A stretch of DNA of 64,000 nt from Tetrastigma voinierianum (Eukaryota > Streptophyta > Magnoliopsida > Vitales > Vitaceae): the NCBI GenBank assembly GCA_016808115.1, contig JAEQBH010003858.1, positions 186,001 through 250,000 of the forward strand. The letters run 5' to 3'. The translations under genes were made by a program, and so were the position numbers. Every line of letters starts with the position of its first letter. Within the stretch, counting starts at the first letter, position 1. The notes under the pieces were generated by a model. It saw only the letters and a list, made by a program, of their open reading frames with translations. It was not told the DNA's origin and did no database searches. Below, one piece after another: positions 23,181-34,849 of this stretch.

Positions 23181-23459
23181 GGCACTGAAAGAAGTATGTA
23201 TCTGAAAAAGCTGACAAAGTGTGGCATTTGGTTGGAGAATGAAGTGTCGCTTTCTTGGGCACATGGTATCAAATGAAGGAATCAGAATTGGATCAAAAAT
23301 ATCGAAATTGGTGGGTTGAATGGAAGCCTGCAAGAATGTTCTGAGAAGTCGTGGTTTCTTAGGATGAACAGATTCTGAAGATTCGGTGAGAGGTTTCTGA
23401 TTGTACTTAGATGGCGAGATTACTCAGAAAAATGTAAAGTATATGAATGAGTGAAAAAT

Positions 23460-23880
23460 GTCAAATGATTTTGATAAGTTCAACGTTCTCTTGTAGAAAC
23501 TGGTTCTTGCTTGCTTGGCTTACGGTGAAATATGTGATCTTTGGTGATGCGTCACTAAATGGACTTGGATGTGTCCTAATGCAAGAGGGCAAAGTGGTAG
23601 CATGCTTGGCAGTTGAAGCCGCATGACTTCTGCACACATGATTTGGAGTGCTTGCAATTGTATTTATTTTCAAAATTTGGAGACATTGTTGTTATGGAAA
23701 AATGTTTCATCTACACTGATCATAAGAGTCTTAAGTATTTGCCCTCACAATGAGAGCTTAACTTGAGACAACGGAGATGGATGGAATTGATAAAAGATTA
23801 TGACTGCGTGATTGATTATCACCCAGGAAAGGCCAATGTAGTGGTTGAAGCTTTGAGTAGAAAGACAGTGCAAACGCTTC
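23460..23880 (+). pseudogene. pol: RNase H of element A
   Basis: FGDASLNGLGCVLMQEGKVV at 23541-23600 carries the first catalytic Asp. TDHKSLKYL near 23717-23743 is the third motif, and RQRRWMELIKDYDCVIDYHP at 23766-23825 is the typical end. Two frameshifts and stops break it. RNase H would remove the RNA template. Confidence 0.85.
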
Positions 23881-24069
23881 GAGCGTTGGATGCCCATTTG
23901 TCATTAACAGACGATGGTACCGTAGTGGAAGAATTGATAGTAAGACCGAAAATGTTAAACCGAGTGCTAGAGGCACAAAAGAATGATGAGAAAATTTCTA
24001 CCATAATGAGTCAGATTGGAGATGGTAAAGAGACAGAGTTTATAGTGAAAGAAAATGGGGTTTTGTATT

Positions 24070-24960
24070 ATAAAGATTGGGTTTGTGTACCTGATGATAA
24101 TGATTTGAGGAAAGCCATACTTGAAGAGAAACATAGTGGATCTTTTGCTATCCATCCCGGTATACAATTCTGTCAAGATTTAATGTTCCCGGTGGTCGAA
24201 TGAAAAGAAATATCGAAAGTTTGTAACCAAGTGTTTGGTGTGTCAAAGAGTAAAAAGCGAGCATCAAGTTCCTTGGGATTATTGCAGCCTATTAAATGCG
24301 AGTGGAAATGGGATGAATTATGAATTTTCTTCAAGTTGGGTTACCATTGACACGGAGGAGGCTATATTCAGTTTGGGTCGTAGTGAAATAGATTGACGAA
24401 ATCGGCTCACTTCCCTACCAGTGAAACGGACTATTAAACGATAAGCTAGTAGAGTTGTATATCAAGGAAATAGTTTGGTTGCATGGGATTCCTATATCCA
24501 TTATTTCAGACAGAGATATGAGGTTTACTTCGAGGTTTTGGGGAAAATTGCAAGAGGACTTGAGCACTCGATTGAATTTCGATTTTGCCAGTTTCCACAC
24601 ACGTAGACGGATGAACAATCCAAAGAGTGATCAGTTACATGGAAGACTATGTTAGAGGAGTTGTGTGATCGACTACGAGGGTAGTTGGGATCGACATATT
24701 CCTTTAGTTGAATTTGTGTACAACAACAGTTTCTAATCAAGTATTGGAATGGCGCCTTACGAGGCTTTATATGGAAGAAAATGTAGAGCGCAGATTTGTG
24801 TTGGACGAAGTAGGTGAAAGGAAGTGATTGGCAAGATTTGATATTAGAGATTGAAGAAAAGTGAAAATGATAAGAAAGGCTGAAGATACTTCGGATAGGC
24901 GCGAAATCATATCTTAGATTTGAAAAAGAAAAGATATTGATATGAGATCGGCGAGAATGC
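24070..24960 (+). pseudogene. pol: Integrase of element A
   Basis: The zinc finger is split: EKHSGSFAIHPG at 24127-24162 and a KCLVCQ stretch near 24228. The core follows with VWVVVK and a damaged DRLTKSAHFLP at 24375-24420, then IPISIISDRDMRFTSRFWG at 24490-24545. In the HPQTDGQSERV motif near 24605-24630 the catalytic Glu is replaced: it reads DEQSKRV. VEFVYNNS and MAPYEALYGRK follow at 24700-24780. Broken by stops. Confidence 0.85.
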
Positions 24961-25059
24961 TTTTTAGTATCGCCTTCGAAAGAGTGATGAATTAAGGAAA
25001 AAGACAAGTTGAGCTCTGAATCTATTGGTCCTGTAAATTGATTGAAAAAAGTGGGTCAT

Positions 25060-25345
25060 TCTTAGTTTGGCTTTTCCTCGCGGAGACTTGGGAAATAATC
25101 TGTTACCATGTTTGATGTTGAGGAGGTACCGATCGGACCCGTCACATGTAGTCTCTTCGGAGACAATTGAACTTAGACCATATTTGACATATGAAGAAGA
25201 GCCAGTAGAGATCTTGGCTGTCGAAGTGAAAGAATTGTGGAACAAGAAGATTGCACTAGTCAAAGTGTTGTGGAGAAACCACAAGACCGAGGAAGCCACT
25301 TGGGAAAGTGAAGAAACAATGCGACAACAATATCGGTGTGTTTAA
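25060..25345 (+). pseudogene. pol: Chromodomain end of pol, element A
   Basis: An open stretch reads MLRRYRSDPSHVV, then LRPYLTYEEEPVEIL, then KIALVKVLWRNHKTEEATWE and SEETMRQQY. This is the C-terminal chromodomain of Tekay-type chromoviruses in nearly complete form, without internal stops over the last 90 codons. In the family it is thought to recognise heterochromatin marks. It ends 38 bp before the LTR, with a degraded polypurine tract (AGTGAAGGGT). Confidence 0.9.
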
Positions 25346-25382
25346 ATATTAATTAGAAATGAAATTTCTTATAGTGAAGGGT

Positions 25383-27828
25383 TGTAACGCCCTAAAAATA
25401 CATAGAATTTTTATAATAATTTTGTACTATCTGTACGTTATAAATTGAGCCAACTTGAATTTTTTCAGGAAAATTGATAGAATTGTTAAATAGTGAAAAA
25501 TTGGAAATAAAGAAATGTGAGCATATGATTAAGTATATATTTAAAATAAAAAGTAAATAAACAGGAAATAAACCTAGGAAATGAAAAGACAAATTGGAAA
25601 TTTATAAAATGAGGACCCTAAGGGGTCCTAATGAGAATGAGCTTAAATGCCAAATTGAATTAAATGATATGGAAGTCAAGCCTAAACTAAAGGAAAATGA
25701 AATGGATTTATTGAAGTGCGAAACATGGCCCCTTAGGAGAAATGAGTGATATTTAGACCATATTGGTCTTAGAATTAGCCATTGTCTTAACGTTTGAAGT
25801 GAGGAGAGGGAAAAGCTAGGGTTTTGTGATGTGAAGATCAAAAGATTGAGTGCTGGATCCCTTTTTGCTCAAGATCTTGCAAGAAGGAAGAAGGAAGAAG
25901 CTAGGGCTTCAAGTGCGAGATATTGAGGTATGTAACTTAATATATAAAATAACTAATAATGTTAGGTTGAAAAAACCCTAATCCATCCATGGGGTTTGCT
26001 CATGGATTTGGTTTAGGATGATTTTAGAATGTCTTTGGGAGTGATTCCCATATTTTTGGTTTGGTTTTTACAGTGATTTTAGAGAAAATCGCAAAGGAGC
26101 AAGAAGGAGAAAGCGGGCCATCGGACGCCGCCACAACGAAGGGCACCTTCACCATGGTGAGTGCCCGTGCGAGGGGGCCAAATAGCAATATCTGGGCTTG
26201 TTGTGGCAGCATGAGTGTGCCGCCAGCGACATTGTTCACATGGGCCAAAAATTTTATTTTGTTTCTGAAAGTCTCATATTATTACACCGATAGGTTTAGG
26301 ACCACTATCAATGTTTAACAGGGGTTCGAATAAGGATAAAACTAAATGAAAAACTTCTGGTACATATGATCTCTAAATAAAACAGCGCCACCAGCCTCGA
26401 TGAGTTCGTCTTCGGGCAGACTTAGTGTCTTTACCCAAGACCGTTAACGAAAATTAATTGACATTCAATAAAATCTTTGTAATTAATCACAGTGGACACT
26501 GATTATTATTGGCCAGGCGGTGTGGGGATCACCTAACTTCTGGATGAATCGAAGGAAGGAGCTTGAGGTGACCGACTTGGTTTGTTCAACGACTCTATCC
26601 TTATTTCAAGTCATTTTAGTACAATTATACCAAATAAATATGAAATGATTATATGGAATGAAATTATATCTTTGAAATGATATTACAAAATTATATAGTT
26701 TGAAAATATGATAAACAAATGTTTGATGATTAATTGCATGTGAAAGATTAATCGAATTGTAAGCAATTGGTCAATTCACGACATCTTGGTGAATGTATAC
26801 GAATGAACCACCTAGCGGGATTATCATCGGCGGCATCATTATGAAGGCATGAAATTGTCCAATGTCCCCACTTGGCGGGATGCGCAATACATCCGTCATG
26901 ATGGCGTATGACATTGAAGAAATATTCTGACTGTGGGATGCACCAATCGGCAATGACGTCGATGGAGACCCGAAGTGTGTGGAAAATAAACACATTGCAA
27001 ATGATAAAAGAATGAGATTCACCGAATGGAATGCGTCATGAATGTGGTGCATGAAAATAAGAGGTGAATACTTGAACTTTCAATCTAAGTGTAAATGGGA
27101 TTTGTAAACTAAACACATCTTTAAGAGTGTCGTTGAATCATAAATTGAATTGTGAACATGATTTGTTGCATGTGAAAATGCATATATATTGATATGATCA
27201 ATGATTTGTAAGTGAAAGCATGCGAAAATGAATAAGCATGAGTATTGTTTGATCTCAAGACACATATTTAATGATAAATGCGTAATATCGTATTTAAAGT
27301 GAAAGTGGAATGAAAGCGTATGAAACAGCTTTAAGCATGAAAATGCTTAGCGTATGGATTTTATCTATGAGTTATATGAGTAAAAGAAAAGAAGCCCAAA
27401 AGCAGGCGAAGGAGTCATAGAGAAAGTTGCGGAATTATATAACATATACCGCCATTTGCATAATATATCTTTTGAACATGTGATCTTTTATTGGACAAAA
27501 GAGTTGAGACTCTGAACCATTGTTTTTGTGTATCATTTTGTAAGGCAAGATAAACCATTTGTAAGCAGTGTATAGAGTAAATGTTTATGGGCCTATCATT
27601 GAAAATGCTCGCGTAGTGAAAAACTTAAAAAGGAATTGAGATAAATAAAATGTTTTGATAAGATAATGTGGCATTCGGAGTAAAGCGGGCTCAGGTTCGG
27701 ATCCACATGTTCAGGTCGAGAGTGGAATTCGGAGTTGCGACATTTTGAAAAAAAGAAAATTCATCAGATGCTCGTATCAGTTGGTTTCAGATCCATATAT
27801 TCGGTCGGATCAGCTCAGGTTTGCTACA
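25383..27828 (+). repeat. 3' LTR of element A (2446 bp)
   Basis: TGTAACGCCC ... TTGCTACA, followed by ATGTG. Aligned with the 5' LTR except for a GC-rich block at about 26090-26240. Hairpin-forming units recur at about 26816-26950. Confidence 0.9.
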
Positions 27829-27833
27829 ATGTG
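27829..27833. other. Target site duplication of element A, right
   Basis: ATGTG; identical to 18153-18157. Confidence 0.9.
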
Positions 27834-29684
27834 GTTTGTGTTTGATCGTGAGTGATCGGCCATATTAGGACAAGTTGGCCGTGCGTGGCAGGTTCAAGGT
27901 CGTTTAATTAGTCAATAAACCGTGATTATGTTTCCACCTCAGGTCGTTTAGGCGTGAAGTGTCACCTTTCGTGTGGGGCCATCGGCCGCTGTAGACGGTA
28001 TGGCCAGTAGAGTCTGGCTTTGTTAGGTTGTTTGGTTTAATTCCAGCAGCAAGGATGGTTTGGCTGTCTCGCAACTTGTGTAGGGAACGGTTGAGTAGAC
28101 TCCATAGCCAGTTTTGTTTAATAGGTAACTGAATCGGTCACGGTTAATTATTGGGCTGATATCTTTGTTGGGTAGCTTAGTATGGCTGGGTAAGGGTCAG
28201 GAATTGTGAATTTGTTTTCACGATGTTGTTGGCAGTGTGCATGTTTGTGTGGCCTAATGGCTTGTTGCGAGAAGCATTTTATGGGCATCTCTTATACAGA
28301 GTGGTCTGTCTTTCAGAGTTGTCTTTGCTCACGTTTGATTGATACCACTGCGTACTAGTTATCTATTGAATTTTTGATATATGAATTTATGCTCTGTGAC
28401 GCCATTGAATGAAATGTAAAATCATAATTGTTGTATATGTGTGCTATTATATTAACAATGGAAAGGTGATGTTTTTAGAGTATAAAGCGTGTTATAATTG
28501 TCCGAAATGCATAATGTGATGCATATTAGTTATGGTCCATATGACATTCATTACATATATGAGACAGTGAATTGATATCTGGCGCATACATTACATATAC
28601 ACAGGACATCATCTTCATCGATGTGAGTGCATGGTTGAGTAAATCGACACGTGTTTGGTGTTTGAGTTAGTTGGGCTCGGTAAATGGGACAATGTCCAAC
28701 GAGTCTTTGATTACAGTGCAAATGGTAAAGAAAATATATGTTGGGTATTATCAAGAAGGGATAGATCCTCCCTCGGGTGAAAAACCATACAGTGATGTGT
28801 TATGGTCCCTAAGGTAAAGGCCGTAAAGTGTCTGGAGTTTACGGGCAGGTGGTGAGACACAAAATCACTATCCCACAAGGTGCATGATTTTAAGACATAA
28901 AATGGATTTTAGATATCAAAATGATCATTGTGATGTAGCATCATAGCTTTTGGTTTATAAACAAATGAAATTTGTTTTGCAAATGATCGTTGTGTGTTAT
29001 CTAGAATGTGGCAGGTTTATCACATGAGTTTGAGCGGCCCCGTGTGAGAAAGTCGTGAGGACTCGGGCGCATGGTACATGGTGAGAGTCACATCTCATTT
29101 CATTGGCAGTAGCAGGATTAATATAGAATTCTGTCATTCTTATTGGAATGTGATTGTAAATGTTAGTGAACATTGCACATGTGTACTTAGGTGGAGGTAG
29201 CTCTTGCAGGAGTACTCTGCGGGCGTGTAACTCACCATGTGGAGACCAATCCTTTCGAGTCACGGGGTTGTATGATGAAAGGTGCTCAGACAGGGATCGT
29301 ATTATGAAGAAGGGCGACATGTAGCCTTGATAAACTCTTGTAAAAAGTGCTTAGGACAAACTAGTTCTAGCAAGTATTTTGTCTGAAAGAATGATAATTA
29401 AATTCTCACCCCGGACTATTGCCAGCTATAGTCAGTGTCATTATAGTACAATGGATTAGTGATCCCGAACTTCTGGATTGTATTTAAGTGCATTATTCTC
29501 ATATTTTTAATTTAAATGTGAATAAATGGGTCTCGGTGAAGGGACGAATAGATGTGGTGTCGAGTAACTCGGTGTCCATAAGTAATTAGTATCGGTTTGG
29601 GACCAAGACTTAGGTGCGAAATGACCTAAGGTAGAATTTACGTAGGTTGACAGCTAATTAACAGGATTCTCGGGTTTTGGGGCA
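27834..29684 (+). repeat. 3' LTR of element B, distal part
   Basis: Continues the LTR interrupted at 18157. Its last 800 bp match the 5' LTR fragment 13251-14060. The end is truncated: after TCGGGTTTTGGGGCAT the homology with the 5' LTR stops, about 120 bp short of the expected terminus. 28540-28800 also resembles 3740-3900 of LTR C (GGGACAATGTCCAA, TAGATCC-TCCC blocks). Confidence 0.75.
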
Positions 29685-29866
29685 TAAAAAAATCACCAAA
29701 TATTAAAAGAGAAAATTAAATTTCAATCGTGTAGAGAAAATTTATTACAGGATAGGAAGATTAGGAGAAAGAAAATATAGTTTACAAGCTATGAAAATTA
29801 GGAAAGAGGCTTATAGAGCCCTCCATTAAAAAGAAAATTACAGGGAGAGAGAAGTATTAAAGTTGA

Positions 29867-29925
29867 AGAAAAAAAAGAAAAAATGAAAGAAAAAAAAAGA
29901 AAAAATGAAAGAAAAAAAAGAGAAT
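29867..29925 (+). repeat. Purine minisatellite, 17-bp unit
   Basis: GAAAAAAAAGAAAAAAT-like unit repeated three times with small changes. Confidence 0.8.
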
Positions 29926-30482
29926 CATCATGACAAACATTAATTGAGGAAAACATTTGATCAAATAGTCAAATTGCCACGACAGAGTAAAATTTCGTAA
30001 GGCAAAGAAAAAATTGACATCCCCATCCAATTTCATTAATTAAATGACACACGCAACACCCCCTTCACTTAACCAAACATTACTGTATCCCAATATCCCA
30101 ATTTCAAAGACATTATACATTGCACAATTAAAGAATAAAGAGAAAGTATCTTGTCATCATAAGTAATAATAACCCACTCACCTCTCTATAAAGCATATTA
30201 CAAGATCAATCTAATTAAACCTATAAAATGATTTCCCCAAACCCTAGGGTCCCCTATGATCCTAGCTTCCAAAAATGATTTCACCCTCCAAAAAAATGAA
30301 AGACTCCCCCCAACCAAAAGAATCTCCCCATTTACTTTGAAACTCTACTCTGACTTAAATATTCTTCCTAAAAAAGACCAAATCTCACCACCCTTCCCCT
30401 ACTCTTGCACCATGTGTCGTCATCTAGTGAGGTCACCGAAAACTCAATAAAAATAAAACAAAATAAAATAAAGACATTAAAT

Positions 30483-30730
30483 GTGGTCTAAAGTATTGTT
30501 TTATCATTTATTATTTTTAGCAATTTGTATATTGAATATATCAATCTATTGTAAGTTTGAATCAATTAAATTATTTTCTATTCAAAAAAATAATAAGAAA
30601 AATAGTTTTTTTTTAAAGGAAAAATAATATTATTAATTCAAACTTGCAATCGATCTATAGATCATCTAATAATAAAGAAATATATAAGATGAAACAATAT
30701 CAGTATTTAATAATATAATAAATGGAAACG
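30483..30730. repeat. Foldback (inverted) repeat, arms about 110 bp
   Basis: The left arm (about 30490-30600) reads TATTGTTTTATCATTTATT...ATCTATTGTAAGTTTGAAT. The right arm (about 30605-30725) is its reverse complement with some mismatches (reverse-complement read: ATTGTTTCATCTTATA...GATCGATTGCAAGTTTGAAT). A single-arm relative lies at 10890-11030. Likely two head-to-head copies of a small element or a foldback MITE. Confidence 0.6.
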
Positions 30731-31768
30731 CAAAGCTTACAATTGGTAAAATAGTATTCTGAAATCTCTATGACTTCAGTTCTTCAACGTATGCTTGACA
30801 ATAATTTGACACTGATTGGTCAGAAATGTCTTGCTTTGCAATGAATCACCCCTAACGTAAGATAAGCAGCCGCAGCAAGGCGACGAGCGCGCATGCATCG
30901 TATGGCGACGACCATATTTCTGGCAATCCCTAGATAAAGCGACGACAAGCTAGAAGTGTTGATATTAGCTCAAACAGCAACACAAAAATAAAATAAAACC
31001 TAAATCTTCATGGAAGAACCGCTTTTTAAGCCATAAAATGAAAGAAAAGGATTCAGAAGAGTGATTTCAAGCCAAGAATGGTAAAAAAATCATTCCTCCT
31101 TACTTGAGGAAAATAGGTTACAAGAGAAAAATATAGAAAATGAGAGAAGAACTACTAGGTGGATAGATAAGCACTTTAATTTTATAGGAATTAATTTAAG
31201 AAAAATAGTTATTATCTACATGAATTAAATATCTAATATATATAATAATAACTAACTATGCTGCTGTTTTCTTGACAACGACCACTATAATAATAATAAT
31301 AATAATAATTATAATATGCTATGCTCTCATAGAAGTCAAAAGTAAAACAAATCTAAAGAACCATGTAAAATTTTTTTATTAAGTTTAAATTTATTTTTTA
31401 TTTTTCGTCACTTTCTCCTATTTTTCCTTGATTTTCTTTTCTCTCACACATTCCTTCAAATTTTCTAAGAAACCAACAAACCCTAATATAATTTCACATT
31501 TTCTTCTTCCAAGTTATTAAAGCATCCAAAATTCATACACTTTAGGATTTAGATTTACCTTAAAGAATATTTGGTGCATAAGAATAAAAATATGAAATTG
31601 GAAGTGGAAATATTTACAATGTATAAAAAAAATTAATAAAAACAAAATTTAATTCTTGTACTTATATATTTTTCATTTTTGTTTTTTGTTTTTCATTCTT
31701 AATCTCTATTACAACGTAGTAAACAAGACTTAGAGCTACTTGCAATCAAAGTTTAACTTATGATATTG

Positions 31769-31776
31769 CAGAATAC
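31769..31776. other. Target site duplication of X, left
   Basis: GCAGAATA; repeated at 34422-34429. The uninterrupted site in copy 1 (7388-7395) is GCATAATA. Confidence 0.8.
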
Positions 31777-34421
31777 AATGACGGACCCAGAAAATAGGTA
31801 ATAAAAAAATTACGTAATTGTGTTTGATACTCATAAAACACTAAAGAAGGAAAAAAAAAAAAGGCTTGATTGTCTACTAAAGAAGTCAAAAATCAAAATA
31901 TAAATAAATTACTTAAAAAACTAAGTACTTTAAATTATTTAATCTTTATATTGATGAGTTTAAATAAATACAAAGTGATTTAGGAGTAACAAAAATAAAA
32001 ATATATATAATTTAAATTCTATTTATATGTTCATTTTTTTTCATTCTACTTTTCCTTCATATTTTATTTCCTTTGATTTAACCCTCAGATTTTCCGGGAA
32101 CCAAAAATAGCCCTAAAGAAAATCAAATATAAATAAAATTACTTCAAAACTTACCAATTCTTTTGTCATATCCCACTTCGGATAAGGGAGAAAGTTCCTG
32201 ACATTATATAAATATGAGTTCATCTTATCCTAGTTGATGTGTTTTAAAGCTGTGAACTCCCCTTGGACCCAAGGCGGACAATATTTGTATGGTTGGGTAG
32301 GGTCGTTACAAATGGTATTATAATTGCGATCCCTACCTGCGTGGGGTTTAATTTGGCTGTTAATTGGTGTTTGTGCGTTGTTCGGTTGTTAGGCGTAACT
32401 ACCCAGACTTGTTAAGTCTTGGACAGCTTAACACAAAAGCAATGCGGTGTCACGTAGCGTACGGGTTGCACAAATGTCTGATGGACACTCATCCAGAGAT
32501 ACTCGATCCATAGAAATGTGTGGTTTTAGCTAGGATTGAGTACCTCGGCTACTAAAGTCGTTCACTATTTGAGCAACTAGATGGTAGATGGAAAAATGTT
32601 TTAAAAACAAAATAAAATAAAACAAATTAAGTAGAGATTACAATAAATGTCCACTCACACAAGGAATGGGGTGATATAGAGGGATGCTGGAGAGATTCAG
32701 GGTTGATTGTCTTCTGACAGTGCATTTATATGGTTTTTATATTCATTAAACATTGATTAAGTGAACGTACACTTGTGCATGTCCAAGGAATCTGATATGA
32801 GGTTTACACTTTCGTTTCTCCCCTCAATTTCTCACACCAACCCCCTATTCTCCTTTTGGTCCATCTAGGTCATTAAATGCAATACTTCTGTGTGGTTCAA
32901 CTATGGGGAATCTTATTGATTCATCTCTCGGTCCATCTATTAGGACTACCCGAACTATGTTAAAGATCGTCGCCTCCTGGAGTCCATGTAGTCCTCACAT
33001 AATGAGAGATTGCTACCTCTAATGAAATCCATCTAATTACGGCATTCCCTAATTTGTAACTTCTTTGATTAGGTTAATTAGTATTTCAATTGACTAATTC
33101 ATACCTTAAGAGACCTGAGACGATATTTTAGGGTTTAATCCAAACGTCTAAGGTTACTAATGAGGATAGAAGACACACAACTCGCTATGGATCTGATATT
33201 AAAACCATATAAATCTAGAACTACACAAACTAACATCCCACAAGCTATAGTTACAAAATATACAAAATAGATATAAACCAAACATCAACTACCACAATCA
33301 GCCTTAGGAGATACTTTAGCTACTCATTGCAACCAAGTAATCAAACAAATCATATTTAAGATAAATATAGTAATGAAATATTCACAAATAGAGTAGAGTT
33401 TAGAGATACAAAACAAATGGAAGGTGAAAAACGTCTCCAACTCTACACCACCATTGCAAGAGCTCCTCTAATGAGCTAGATCTTCAATATCAGCTCCAAA
33501 ACAAATTGGAAAATAAACAAAAACTAAAACCCTAATGGTTAAAGAAGAAGGAGGAAGGAGAAGCCTTAAGAGGGTCTTCCCTTTCCAAAAACTAGAAACC
33601 TGAGAAATGCACAATACATATTTAAGAAAATGAAAATAGGTCTCAAAAATGATGTTTTACTTGCTCCCGATGACGTTCTTACGCCTGGCGCAGTGGTCCA
33701 TGCATGGCGAGAAGGGGCAGGTGTCGTCCATCTTAGTGCTCTTCCTCCGCCTAGGTGAAGGCAAGCTTTGCCTCGGCCCGGCCTTGAGTGCTTCACAGCG
33801 GGATTACGCTTTCTTGCTCTCCCACCCTCTCTGCACTTGCTTTACTTTATATTCTTGCAAAACATAAGCAAATGGAGGATTAGTATAATCTTTAGGAATA
33901 TAGGCCTGAATCTAGCATTTAGGTTACAAAAATACATGTAAAACATACTACAATTGCTAACAAAATCCACACCTATCATCTATTCGGTTTGGTCTCACAA
34001 TTCCCTGGGACATAATGAAGACATTGTGTTTGCATGAGGGAGGGATTAAATGTTTATGGAAGAGTTCCTACCACTATATAAGTATGAATTCTCTCATCCT
34101 AGTAAACGTATTTTAAGGTCGTGAGAACTTCTTTGAACCAAAGTGGATAATATTTACATGGTTGGACAATGTTGTTACATTTGAATTAGTAAGTAAAAAT
34201 AATATGTCAAATTTAACTATATTTTTATTTTCCTCCATATTTTTTTCCCTTATATTTTCCTCGACATTTTCTGGAAATCAAACATAGCCTAGATTAATTT
34301 TAGGGGGCAAATCAAAACACAAATTACTTAAATTGTTTAATAGCAATTAGATTTTGCTTTGAATTAAAACATATGGCTTCAAATATAAATAAAATTTTCC
34401 CAAAATTCGAGGGGCAACCTG
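31777..34421 (+). mobile_element. Non-autonomous element X, hAT-like, interrupted by an LTR element
   Basis: Flanked by 8-bp direct repeats GCAGAATA, and absent at the same place in duplication copy 1. Without the nested LTR element it is about 630 bp. Its ends are CAATGACGGACCCAG and CGAGGGGCAACCTG; terminal inverted repeats are weak (CA at both ends). The interior is a two-unit tandem of about 230 bp also found at 10460-10870. An 8-bp duplication fits the hAT superfamily, but MULE-type origin is possible. No coding sequence. Confidence 0.65.
32164..34179 (+). mobile_element. Small non-autonomous LTR retrotransposon in X
   Basis: Short LTRs of about 150 bp (32164-32310 and 34031-34179) flank 1.7 kb without retroelement genes. 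Both LTRs share GAGTTCCT-like, ACTATATAAGTATGAATTC-like and GGATAATATTTACATGGTTGG-like blocks and end in GTTACA. A TATATAA box is conserved in both. A primer-binding site TGGTATTATAATTG starts at 32313. The interior holds a GC-rich patch at 33660-33830. No exact 5-bp target duplication is visible (TCTTT against TTTGA). It resembles a TRIM/SMART but is longer than usual. Confidence 0.65.
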
Positions 34422-34849
34422 GCAGAATAGAAATGCAAGGAGTTGAGATATCTTACGTATATGATTATATTAATTAGAGTAGGTAAGAAGCTATCAAATA
34501 AATGAAATGATATGACATGTCATGTGGTATGGAATGGAATGAAGGCATTTAGACTTTGTTGAATGTCTGGCAAATGGAGACTTATTAGAGTGACTCAAAA
34601 ATGTAACGATAAACAATTTCATTGACTATTAATTCCAATGGGGGGGAGGTTTGTTCCTTGTGATTCTTCTTATTGCTTCTTATAATTAATTTCATTAATT
34701 AATGAACTAATTATTTTTCTTACAAGAAACCCATCAATTAAATATTTTTCTTTTTCTAGTGATATATAGTTATTAATTTGATGCATCTTTTCAAAAAAAA
34801 AAAAAAAATTGATGCATAAAAACATATAAATCTTTGACAAAAAATACCT

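Larger units (their letters stand above)
18158..27828 (+). mobile_element. Ty3/gypsy chromovirus A, full length, nested in B
   Basis: 9671 bp bounded by TG...CA LTRs and 5-bp direct repeats ATGTG. Order: 5' LTR, primer-binding site, gag, protease, RT, RNase H, integrase, chromodomain, LTR. The LVKVLWRNH...EATWE chromodomain places it in the Tekay/Del group of chromoviruses. All genes are broken by stops and short indels, and the two LTRs differ by many small indels, so it is an old, inactive copy. Flanking sequences on both sides belong to the LTR of B. Confidence 0.9.
13251..29684 (+). mobile_element. Ty3/gypsy chromovirus B, deleted, with element A nested in its 3' LTR
   Basis: In plus-strand order: a truncated 5' LTR, a primer-binding site, gag, protease, the first part of RT, then directly integrase, chromodomain, polypurine tract and a 3' LTR. 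The 3' LTR is split at 18157/27829 by element A and is cut off at about 29684. The RT palm, RNase H and N-terminal integrase are missing. The chromodomain position fits the Tekay/Del group. No outer target duplication can be shown because both outer ends are truncated. Confidence 0.7.
29685..31309. other. Spacer without recognised gene
   Basis: AT-rich DNA with no family resemblance in any frame. The plus-strand frame at 30256-30450 is Pro/Ser/Lys-rich and unsupported. It contains a purine minisatellite, a foldback repeat, and a small GC-rich island at about 30870-30960 (GGCGACGA repeated). Confidence 0.5.

Noticed and set aside
33566..33867. GC-rich frames on both strands near 33660-33830
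   Set aside because: Open on both strands because of GC-rich composition; Arg/Gly-rich without motif. Not called as a gene, only as a possible captured piece.
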